Part shown: piece by piece, positions 1 to 5,432 of the stretch | Position numbering within the stretch: position 1 is the first letter of the stretch | How the letters are laid out: each line of letters begins with the position of its first letter | Origin: an uncultured Bacteroidales bacterium | GTDB taxonomy: Bacteria > Bacteroidota > Bacteroidia > Bacteroidales > UBA932 | Length of the DNA stretch: 5,432 bases | Direction of reading: 5' to 3' | NCBI GenBank assembly: GCA_902488725.1 | Contig: CABTXO010000139.1 | Span: forward strand, 1-5,432 | Translations under genes and position numbers: made by a program | Notes under the pieces: generated by a model | Seen by the model: only the letters and a program-made list of their open reading frames with translations | The model's database searches: none | Told to the model about the DNA's origin: nothing

Positions 1-179
1 AGGGCGCGCACGGCAGGCCCGTCGGAGACGGGCGGATATTCTCGGAAAAAGGTACCGAGTTGCGCGCGCAGTTCGCGGGGGTCGTCCGGATAGAACTGTC
101 CGGCGACGGCAAGAGGCCGCACGTCATCCTGCGGCTGCGGGGGTCCGAATATTCCAGCCATAAGCAAAAGGTTCAATAG
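1..179 (+). CDS. C-terminal end of an unrecognised protein (5' end outside window)
   Basis: Reading from base 3, 58 codons run without a stop to TAG at 177-179. This frame is preferred over the other open one (from base 2) because its third positions are mostly G or C, as in the clear genes nearby, and its amino acid mix is balanced; the other frame is implausibly arginine-rich. The tail reads like alternating beta strands (FAGVVRIELSG, then HVILRLRGSEYSS), which would suit the terminal beta-sandwich of a secreted enzyme or binding protein, but that is only an impression. I do not recognise the family. It points the same way as the rhamnosidase and ends 83 bases before it, so it may belong to the same glycan-degradation locus. 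The gap holds a candidate promoter, so shared transcription is uncertain. Confidence 0.6.
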   Translation, partial: GAHGRPVGDGRIFSEKGTELRAQFAGVVRIELSGDGKRPHVILRLRGSEYSSHKQKVQ

Positions 180-208
180 AATGGGCATCTCTACAAAGAT
201 AAAAAATC

Positions 209-242
209 CGGGCGATTTTCGTACATTTGTACAAACGTCCCG
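209..242 (+). promoter_or_regulatory. Imperfect hairpin with embedded palindrome in the rhamnosidase leader
   Basis: CGGGCG (209-214) can pair with CGTCCCG (236-242) with T238 bulged. Inside that, TTT (217-219) pairs with AAA (233-235) and GTACA (221-225) with TGTAC (228-232). Overlapping it is a perfect 10-base palindrome, TTTGTACAAA (226-235), extendable to ACnTTTGTACAAAnGT (223-238). It lies between the end of the upstream gene and the rhamnosidase start and covers the candidate -7 box. No T-tract follows, so an ordinary intrinsic terminator is unlikely; an operator or RNA leader structure is more plausible. The regulator is unknown. Confidence 0.35.
222..229 (+). promoter_or_regulatory. 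Candidate Bacteroidota -7 promoter box for the rhamnosidase gene
   Basis: TACATTTG matches the Bacteroidota primary sigma factor -7 consensus TAnnTTTG at every fixed position. It lies 33 bases before the ATG at 263, which would give a 5' leader of roughly 25-30 bases. No TTTG is found at the expected 19-21 bases upstream (that stretch is AT-rich, about 196-206), so the -33 half is weak. The box sits inside a hairpin and overlaps the TTTGTACAAA palindrome, a natural position for a repressor or activator site. Assignment is by consensus and position only. Confidence 0.4.
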
Positions 243-262
243 TTCGGACACATTGACCTGCC

Positions 263-3200
263 ATGAATTGCCCGTGCATTTCCATCCTCGCGCTCCTGCT
301 GTGCGCCATCTCCGCGAGCGCGGCACCCGGAAATATTCCCGAAGACTCGCTGATCCTGCAGTTCAGGAATCCGCCGAAGGTGGCGCGCCCCTACGTCTGG
401 TGGCATTGGATGGACGGAGAAGTGAGCAAGGAGGGCATCGTGAAAGACCTGGAGTGGATGAAGCGCGCCGGCATCGCGGGCTTCCACCAGTTCGATGCCG
501 GCGGGGTGAACATGCCCAGGACGGGCGTCCGCAACCTGCCCTACTTTTCGGACGGCTGGAAAGAGGCCTTCCGCTTCGCCCTGCACCGGGCGGATTCGAT
601 GGGATTCGAGGTGACCATCGCCAGCGCGCCGGGCTGGAGCTCGACAGGCGGCCCGTGGGTGAAGCCCGAAGAAGCGATGAAGAAGCTCGAATGGCGCACC
701 GTCGAGGTGGAGGGGGGCGCGGTCCGGATCCAGCTCCCGCCGCTGTACAACAAGGTCGGGCCGTACCAGGATCTGGAACGGCCGAACGACCGGGTGACCG
801 TCCGGCCCTACGGCTGCGACCTGGCCGTGCTCGCCGCCCGGATCCCTGACGCGGACCGCACGATGGAGAGCCTGGGGGCCCGGCTCGCCGTCTCTGACAC
901 GGTCATCACCTGCACTTTCCCCGAAGCGCAGACCATTCAGGCCCTGACCCTCAATTCCGGCGCGACGGCCTCCCGGCCGCGGGAAGGTGAAATCTGGCGG
1001 AACGTCCTGGAAAGCAGCGACGACGGGACGACCTGGCGGCTTGTCTCCGGACTCTCGCCAAGTCCGTTCGAGTACACGACCCTGAACATCCCCGCGACGA
1101 CCGCACGGTGCTTCCGCGTCCGCGGGGAGAAACTCGTCTCGCTGCGGCTTTTCACGGTGCCGAAAGTAAATCACTGTCAGGAACTTGCAGGATTCGCCCT
1201 CGCCTACGACTTCAATAAGTTCCACATGTCGCCGACTCCGTACGCCGTCGCCCTGTCGGACATCGTGGACCTGACCGGCAGCCTGGCTCCGGACGGGACG
1301 CTTTCCTGCGAACTGCCCGCCGGGCGCTGGCGGATCTACCGTTTCGGCGTTTCCTTGACCGGCAAGGTGAACCATCCCGCCTCCCCCGATGCCACCGGAC
1401 TGGAGGTGGACAAACTGGATCCCGAAGCCTGGGACCGCTACTTCCGGAACTATCTCGACATCTACAAGGAAGCTGCCGGCGGCCTGCTGGGCGCGCGCGG
1501 CATCACCCGGCTGCTCACCGACAGCTACGAGGCCGGTGCCATGACCTGGACCCGCGACATGCCCGCCCTGTTCGCATCGGAGCGGGGGTACGATCTCCTT
1601 CCCTGGCTGCCCGTACTGACCGGAGACATCGTGGGCAGCGCGGAGGAAAGCGAGCGCTTCCTCTGGGACTGGCGCAAAACCATCGGGGACCGCTTCGCCC
1701 GGAACTACGACCGCATCAATGACATCCTGGAGGAATATGGGATGGCGGGCCGCTACACCGAATCCCATGAAGTCGGCCGCGCGTTCGTCGGCGACGGCAT
1801 GGACCTCAAGCGGACTGCCGCCGTCCCGATGTCCGCCATCTGGATGGAGAACACCCCGACCGGCTCGAAGGTTCCCCAGGCGATCTCGGACATCCGGGAA
1901 TCCGCCTCCGTGGCGCACATCTTCGGGCAGAAGTTCGTCGCCGCCGAGTCCTTCACCGTGAACGGGGACGAGCGGCACGCCTACACCTACTGCCCGGAGA
2001 ACATGAAGTTCATCGCGGACCTGGCCCTGCAGCAGGGACTGAACCGCTTCGTCATCCACGAATCCGCCGCACAGCCGAGCGACACCTACCTTCCGGGGCT
2101 GGGCCTGTTCCGGTACGGCCAGTGGTTCCACCGGAACGAGACCTGGGCGGAATATGCCTCCGTCTGGACCGATTATCTCGCACGCAACTGCTTCCTGCTG
2201 CAGCAGGGGCATGCGGTCGCGGACATCCTCCTCTTCTACGGGGAAGACAGCAACGCCACCGCAGCCTACGGCGGCGAAAAACTGGACGATCTGCCGCAAG
2301 TGCCGGAGGGGTATGAATATGACTACGCCAATCCCTACGTCCTGCTGCACAGCGTGACCCCCGTCGACGGGGCCCTCGTCACCGCGACAGGGATGCAGTA
2401 CAGGGTGCTGATGCTGGGGACGCGCTGCGAAACGATGTCACCCGAAATCCTCCGCCGGATCCGGTCCTTTGCTGAAGCCGGTGTCGTCGTCTGCGGAGCG
2501 GAGCCTTCCCGCTGCGGGGGCGGACGGATGGCTTCCGGGACGGAATTCCGGGATCTGGTAGCGGACATCTGGCACAGCGGCCGGAAAAACGTCACGCAAG
2601 ACCTGCCGAAGGCACTGCAGTCGGCAGGCTGCGCGCCGGATGTTTCCGGCAGCGAGCCGGGCCTTCGCCATGTCCACCGCCGTCTGCCGGACGGGCGGGA
2701 CCTCTACTGGATCCGGAACTTCTCCGGCAAGGATGTCCGCGCCACCCTCAGCTTCCGTTCCGGACACCGCAGCGCCGCCCTGCTGAATCCGGAAAACGGC
2801 CGGGCGGTCCGAATCGCCTGCACGGAAGAGAACGGCAGAAGCCGCGTGACGGCGGATCTGCGCGCGACGGACACCCGCATATTCCTGCTTTCGGACACGG
2901 AGCCCGCCTTGGCCCCCGCGTCCGGACTGCTGCCGGAAAGCCGGGTATATTCCGTGCTGGAAGGGCCCTGGAAGATCCATTTCGCCCAGAAGAACGGCGG
3001 CACCCGCGATGAAGTCTTGACCGCCCTGCATTCCTGGACGGAATCGACCGACCCGGTCGTGAAGTACTATTCGGGCACGGCCGCCTACCGGACGACCTTC
3101 CGGTGGAAAGGCAGCAGACGGGGCTGCATCCGGCTGGATCTGGGCGTGGTGAAGAACATCGCCGAAGTGATCGTGAACGGTCAACCGGCCGGCGTGCTGT

Positions 3201-3418
3201 GGAAAGCGCCCTTCGTGACGGAAGACCTGCGCCCCTTCCTGCGGAAAGGGAGGAACACCTTGGAAATCAAGGTGACGAACCTCTGGGTGAACCGGATGAT
3301 CGGAGACTGCGAACCCGACGGCGGAAAGCCCGTCACCTCCGTGCGCCGCTTCTACAAAGCCGGCGACCCCCTCCTCCCCTCCGGCCTCCTCGGCCCTGTC
3401 CGCATTACCGTGGAATAG
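263..3418 (+). CDS. Exported glycoside hydrolase, GH106-type alpha-L-rhamnosidase
   Basis: This 1051-residue protein is close to full length for GH106 enzymes, which hydrolyse terminal alpha-L-rhamnose from pectic side chains and plant glycosides by an inverting mechanism. The start is ATG 263, since an in-frame TGA lies at 254-256. Residues 1-20 form a signal peptide with a hydrophobic core and an ASA cleavage site, so it is probably periplasmic. Family-like stretches are PYVWWHWMDGEVSKEGI (43-59), GFEVTIASAPGWSSTGGPW (114-132), ATGLEVDKLD (377-386), LLTDSYEAGAMTW (417-429), GRYTESHE (496-503), AAESFT (560-565) and NRFVIHESAAQP (594-605). Acidic residues D420, E423, E500, E503, E562 and E600 are catalytic or calcium-site candidates that I cannot assign individually. 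Residues about 205-265 resemble a small discoidin-like beta insert, about 640-780 an amidotransferase-like fold, and about 895-1051 a GH2-type sugar-binding jelly roll (GCIRLDLGVVKNIAEVIVNG). The family call is firm; the exact substrate is unknown. Confidence 0.88.
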   Translation: MNCPCISILALLLCAISASAAPGNIPEDSLILQFRNPPKVARPYVWWHWMDGEVSKEGIVKDLEWMKRAGIAGFHQFDAGGVNMPRTGVRNLPYFSDGWKEAFRFALHRADSMGFEVTIASAPGWSSTGGPWVKPEEAMKKLEWRTVEVEGGAVRIQLPPLYNKVGPYQDLERPNDRVTVRPYGCDLAVLAARIPDADRTMESLGARLAVSDTVITCTFPEAQTIQALTLNSGATASRPREGEIWRNVLESSDDGTTWRLVSGLSPSPFEYTTLNIPATTARCFRVRGEKLVSLRLFTVPKVNHCQELAGFALAYDFNKFHMSPTPYAVALSDIVDLTGSLAPDGTLSCELPAGRWRIYRFGVSLTGKVNHPASPDATGLEVDKLDPEAWDRYFRNYLDIYKEAAGGLLGARGITRLLTDSYEAGAMTWTRDMPALFASERGYDLLPWLPVLTGDIVGSAEESERFLWDWRKTIGDRFARNYDRINDILEEYGMAGRYTESHEVGRAFVGDGMDLKRTAAVPMSAIWMENTPTGSKVPQAISDIRESASVAHIFGQKFVAAESFTVNGDERHAYTYCPENMKFIADLALQQGLNRFVIHESAAQPSDTYLPGLGLFRYGQWFHRNETWAEYASVWTDYLARNCFLLQQGHAVADILLFYGEDSNATAAYGGEKLDDLPQVPEGYEYDYANPYVLLHSVTPVDGALVTATGMQYRVLMLGTRCETMSPEILRRIRSFAEAGVVVCGAEPSRCGGGRMASGTEFRDLVADIWHSGRKNVTQDLPKALQSAGCAPDVSGSEPGLRHVHRRLPDGRDLYWIRNFSGKDVRATLSFRSGHRSAALLNPENGRAVRIACTEENGRSRVTADLRATDTRIFLLSDTEPALAPASGLLPESRVYSVLEGPWKIHFAQKNGGTRDEVLTALHSWTESTDPVVKYYSGTAAYRTTFRWKGSRRGCIRLDLGVVKNIAEVIVNGQPAGVLWKAPFVTEDLRPFLRKGRNTLEIKVTNLWVNRMIGDCEPDGGKPVTSVRRFYKAGDPLLPSGLLGPVRITVE

Positions 3419-3426
3419 GAAGGCGC

Positions 3427-4572
3427 TCAGGCCAGACAGGCATCCATCAGGGCGTCGATGGCGGCGGGGTCGAGGTGCTGGCCGATGAAGACGATCTTGA
3501 CCATGCGGTCGCCGTATTCCGGATCCCAGTCCTTGCGCAGGTGCGGGTCGCGGCGCATCATCTCCTGCAGCTCGTCCTCGTCCATGGTCGCAAACCAGAG
3601 CCCCGCGTCCTTGATGGACTTCTGGACACCGGCCTGCTCGAACAGATAGCATTTGTCGGGCTCTCCGCTGAAATAGCAGATGCCCTTGGCGCGGATGATG
3701 CTGGAAGGCCACCGCTTGGCCACCATCCAGTCGAACTTGTTGATGTCCAATGCCGGACGGCGGTAGTAGACGTAGGTGCCGACGCCATATTCATCGGCCT
3801 CCCCTTCCTCGGCGTTCTCTCCCGCTTCGTCTCCTTCGATGGCCTGGATCCAGGCGGCGGAAGTGGCGACCTTGTCGAAGTCGAAAAGTCCCGTGTACAG
3901 CAGCCGGTCGAGATCCACGTCACCGTAGTCGCAGGTCAGGATCTCCGCCTTGGGATTGAGGTTGTGCACGATTCCGCGGACGCGCCCCAGATCTTCGGGG
4001 GGCACTTCCGACGCCTTGTTGAGCAGCACGATGTTGCAGAATTCAATCTGCTGGATGATCAGATTTTCCAGATCGTCTTCCTGGAGATCGGGCTTGTCCA
4101 GCGCCTCTCCGCAGACGAACTCGGTCTGCATCCGCAGGGCGTCCACCACAGTCACGATGGCATCCAGCCGGGGCATCGCCCCGCCCTTGTACTGCGGTAC
4201 GAGCCGGGGCATGGTGCTGACGGTCTGGGCGATGGGAGCCGGTTCGCAGATACCGCTGGCCTCGATCACGATGTAGTCGAAACGGTCCGTCTGCACCAGG
4301 TCGAGCAATTGCTGGACCAGGTCCATCTTCAGCGTGCAGCAGATGCAGCCGTTCTGCAGGGCCACCAGGCTGTCGTCCCCGCTGCCCACCACACCGCCTT
4401 TCTGGATGAGGTCGGCGTCGATGTTCACTTCCCCGAGATCGTTCACGATGACGGCGAATTTGATTCCCTTCCGGTTGGAAAGAATCCGGTTCACGAGGGT
4501 GGTCTTGCCGCTTCCGAGATAGCCGGTCAAGAGCAGGACAGGGACTTGCCTGTCGTCAACAGAAATTGTCAT
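3427..4572 (-). CDS. COG0523/CobW-family G3E GTPase, putative metallochaperone
   Basis: This 381-residue cytoplasmic GTPase belongs to the G3E family, whose members use GTP to insert or deliver metals; characterised relatives include CobW, YeiR and ZNG1. Visible motifs are the P-loop GYLGSGKTT (17-25), the metal-binding CICC (76-79), TVVDAL (141-146), EASG (104-107) and NKAS (185-188) at the NKxD guanine-specificity position. A CobW C-terminal domain spans about 265-375. An acidic linker (246-261) stands where many relatives carry a histidine-rich metal-binding stretch. The start MTISVDD at 4572 is chosen because the open frame runs further upstream only by crossing the terminator and tRNA, and the next Met (83) lies beyond the P-loop. 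No ribosome binding site is seen: the tRNA terminator's T-tract ends 5 bases before the ATG. Metal specificity is unknown; zinc is a common role in the family, but no Zur-like operator was recognised. Confidence 0.9.
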   Translation of the reverse strand: MTISVDDRQVPVLLLTGYLGSGKTTLVNRILSNRKGIKFAVIVNDLGEVNIDADLIQKGGVVGSGDDSLVALQNGCICCTLKMDLVQQLLDLVQTDRFDYIVIEASGICEPAPIAQTVSTMPRLVPQYKGGAMPRLDAIVTVVDALRMQTEFVCGEALDKPDLQEDDLENLIIQQIEFCNIVLLNKASEVPPEDLGRVRGIVHNLNPKAEILTCDYGDVDLDRLLYTGLFDFDKVATSAAWIQAIEGDEAGENAEEGEADEYGVGTYVYYRRPALDINKFDWMVAKRWPSSIIRAKGICYFSGEPDKCYLFEQAGVQKSIKDAGLWFATMDEDELQEMMRRDPHLRKDWDPEYGDRMVKIVFIGQHLDPAAIDALMDACLA

Positions 4573-4577
4573 GGCAC

Positions 4578-4601
4578 AAAAAAAGGCGCCTGACGGCGCC
4601 T
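4578..4601 (-). terminator. Intrinsic terminator of the tRNA-Val gene
   Basis: On the minus strand, GGCGCC (4600-4595), loop GTCA and GGCGCC (4590-4585) form a six-pair GC stem, closed by one extra A-T pair (4601 with 4584), followed by seven T residues (4584-4578). This is a textbook Rho-independent terminator, 13 bases after the tRNA 3' end. Read on the plus strand it has no T-tract, so it acts in one direction. Its T-tract ends 5 bases before the GTPase start codon, so any transcript entering that gene from upstream must read through it. Confidence 0.85.
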
Positions 4602-4613
4602 GAAATGATGGAG

Positions 4614-4688
4614 TGGGGACGATCAGATTCGAACTGATGACCTCTGCGATGTGACTGCAGCGCTCTAAACCAGCTGGGCTACGCCCCC
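4614..4688 (-). tRNA. tRNA-Val (anticodon CAC)
   Basis: A 75-base cloverleaf folds on the minus strand. The acceptor stem GGGGGCG pairs with CGTCCCC (one G-U), discriminator A. The D arm is GCCC / GAGC with loop AGCTGGTTTA. The anticodon stem CTGCA / CGCAG encloses loop GTCACAT, giving U33 followed by CAC (plus-strand bases 4651-4653), which reads the valine codon GUG. The variable loop is AGGTC and the T arm ATCAG-TTCGAAT-CTGAT pairs perfectly. CCA is not encoded. Two stem positions are mismatched (C12-A23 and A31-C39), and position 32 is G rather than the usual pyrimidine. Identity rests on the anticodon and on the A37-U38 context, which resembles other valine tRNAs. The gene has its own promoter and terminator. 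Confidence 0.88.
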
Positions 4689-4698
4689 AAATCGTGTG

Positions 4699-4730
4699 CA
4701 AATATAGCAAAATATTCATATCCCCCGAAA
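4699..4730 (-). promoter_or_regulatory. Bacteroidota-type promoter of the tRNA-Val gene
   Basis: On the minus strand TATATTTG (4706-4699) matches TAnnTTTG exactly. It is preceded, after 20 bases, by TTTC (4730-4727), a three-of-four match to the -33 TTTG. Both spacing and position fit: the tRNA 5' end (4688) lies 10 bases downstream of the -7 box, so only a few leader bases would be removed by RNase P. The -33 element overlaps one arm of the hairpin at 4724-4740. Confidence 0.7.
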
Positions 4731-4740
4731 AACTTTCGGG
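4724..4740 (-). terminator. Hairpin after the YitT-family gene, weak terminator candidate
   Basis: CCCGAAA (4724-4730) and TTTCGGG (4734-4740) form a seven-pair stem with a three-base loop. It is the only strong hairpin between the YitT-family stop codon (4763) and the tRNA promoter. No T-tract follows on the minus strand (GGATATG follows), so it is not a canonical intrinsic terminator; it could stabilise a 3' end or simply be a palindrome. Confidence 0.35.
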
Positions 4741-4742
4741 AA

Positions 4743-4754
4743 AATTTCGAAATT
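4743..4754. repeat. Perfect 12-base palindrome AATTTCGAAATT
   Basis: AATTTCGAAATT equals its own reverse complement. It lies between the YitT-family stop codon and the adjacent hairpin, and shares the TTTCG core with that hairpin's TTTCGGG arm. It may be a protein-binding site or part of a composite 3'-end structure; AT-rich spacers also produce such palindromes by chance. Confidence 0.4.
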
Positions 4755-4762
4755 GCAGCCGA

Positions 4763-5432
4763 TCAGTCCACAATCTTGGCAGGATGGCGGTGTTTGGTGT
4801 GCTGGAACCAGAGTCCGTAGACCTCGCTGACGTTGCCGGCCGTGATGAAGGAATGAATTTCGTTCTGCTTCATGTAGTCCATCAGCGCGGAGAATTCGTC
4901 CTGGGTCAACAGGACCTGAATCTCGACGGCCTCGTTCCCGCTGAAGCCGCCTTCCACCCTGTACAGCGTGCAGCCGCGCACCAGTTCCTTGACGATGTAG
5001 TCCCTGACCAGCCGGTAGTCCTTGGTGATGATGCAGACGCGCTTCCGCTTGTTCAGACTGGCGGTGAAGTAGTCCACGACCAGGCCGTTGATCCAGGTGC
5101 CGATCAGGCCGATGATGACCATCCGGAAGGGATTGATGGCGAAAGCGGTGCAGCAGATCACGGCGCCGGCCACGGCGACCGAAACACCGATGTCGAAATG
5201 CAGGTACTTGTTCACGATTTTCGCGAGGATGTCCAGTCCGCCCGTGGAGGCATTGATGTTGAACAGGATCGCCTGCGAAAGGCTGAGCAGCAGCACGAAG
5301 CACATCAGATCGAACCAGATGTCCCCCATCACCGATGTCGAGCCCGGCGACAGGAGTTTTTCGTACGGCAGAATCTTGGCCCAGACGTCCATCATCGGAC
5401 CCAGAATGAGGGCCGTATAGACCGTCTTGGCA
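4763..5432 (-). CDS. YitT family membrane protein, DUF161-DUF2179 (5' end outside window)
   Basis: The last 222 complete codons of a gene entering from the right edge are visible. The frame stays open upstream of the internal ATG at 5395 (AKTVYTALILGPMM), so that Met is unlikely to be the start; family members are usually somewhat under 300 residues, so about a quarter is missing. The visible part has about three hydrophobic segments (around 40-59, 82-100 and 103-123, counting from the window edge) with the family-like ASTGGLDILAKIVNKY between the first two. After a basic stop (NKRKR) comes a soluble C-terminal DUF2179 domain (about 129-209), including RVEGGFSGNE. The protein should lie in the inner membrane with this domain in the cytoplasm. 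The biochemical function of YitT proteins is not established, although some are reported as transporters. It ends 74 bases before the tRNA on the same strand. Confidence 0.85.
   Translation of the reverse strand, partial: AKTVYTALILGPMMDVWAKILPYEKLLSPGSTSVMGDIWFDLMCFVLLLSLSQAILFNINASTGGLDILAKIVNKYLHFDIGVSVAVAGAVICCTAFAINPFRMVIIGLIGTWINGLVVDYFTASLNKRKRVCIITKDYRLVRDYIVKELVRGCTLYRVEGGFSGNEAVEIQVLLTQDEFSALMDYMKQNEIHSFITAGNVSEVYGLWFQHTKHRHPAKIVD

Noticed and set aside
181..849. A 222-codon plus-strand open frame starting two bases after the upstream stop codon
   Set aside because: The ATG just after a TAG looks tempting as an operon start, but from about codon 30 it is an out-of-frame reading of the rhamnosidase gene, arginine-rich and without a domain.
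191..2350. A 719-codon open frame on the minus strand opposite the rhamnosidase
   Set aside because: It is the mirror of a GC-rich gene with GC-ending codons. Its translation is rich in Gly, Arg, Pro and Val with no recognisable domain, whereas the plus-strand frame encodes clear GH106 motifs.
2438..3712. A 424-codon minus-strand open frame bridging the two convergent genes
   Set aside because: It overlaps both the rhamnosidase and the GTPase end, shows low-complexity GC-driven composition and no family motif.
3103..4593. A 496-codon plus-strand open frame opposite the GTPase
   Set aside because: The opposite strand has the P-loop, CICC and CobW C-terminal domain. This frame is an antisense shadow, and its start lies within the rhamnosidase gene.
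4573..4773. N-terminal extension of the GTPase to a Met at 4773
   Set aside because: It would translate through the tRNA and terminator. The family N-terminus begins just before the P-loop, in agreement with the ATG at 4572.
4716..5303. A 195-codon minus-strand frame overlapping the YitT-family gene
   Set aside because: It is arginine- and histidine-rich with no domain, and shadows the gene that has membrane segments and a DUF2179 domain.
1..5432. CRISPR arrays, insertion sequences, phage or toxin-antitoxin genes
   Set aside because: No regularly spaced repeats, transposase motifs or terminal inverted repeats, and no small paired genes were seen. The genes are ordinary metabolic, housekeeping and membrane families.

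Overview
The window looks like a chromosomal segment from a GC-rich member of the Bacteroidota, probably a gut or rumen Bacteroidales. Three things suggest this. Two sites match the Bacteroidota -7 promoter box TAnnTTTG (TACATTTG before the rhamnosidase, TATATTTG before the tRNA). The genes lack clear Shine-Dalgarno sequences. The main gene is a GH106-type enzyme of the kind abundant in Bacteroidota glycan-degrading loci. Codons end mostly in G or C, which explains the very long open frames on the opposite strands of the real genes. The genus cannot be fixed from this sequence.

Left part, + strand: the last 58 codons of an unrecognised gene (to 179), an 83-base gap with a candidate promoter and an unusual hairpin/palindrome, then a complete 1051-residue exported glycoside hydrolase (263-3418) of the GH106 alpha-L-rhamnosidase type. 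It would remove terminal rhamnose from pectic or other plant-type glycans in the periplasm. The upstream gene may belong to the same locus, but no SusC/SusD pair or regulator is visible.

Right part, - strand: from the right edge inward there is a 5'-truncated YitT-family membrane protein (4763-5432), a tRNA-Val(CAC) (4614-4688) with its own promoter, an intrinsic terminator (4578-4601), and a COG0523/CobW-family G3E GTPase (3427-4572). These are housekeeping-type genes, and nothing links them to the rhamnosidase. The GTPase and the rhamnosidase converge with only 8 bases between their stop codons.

No CRISPR array, insertion sequence, phage gene or obviously new multi-gene system is visible. 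The points that most deserve a second look are the tRNA terminator ending 5 bases before the GTPase start codon, the two A-C mismatches in the tRNA-Val stems, and the hairpin with an embedded TTTGTACAAA palindrome before the rhamnosidase.
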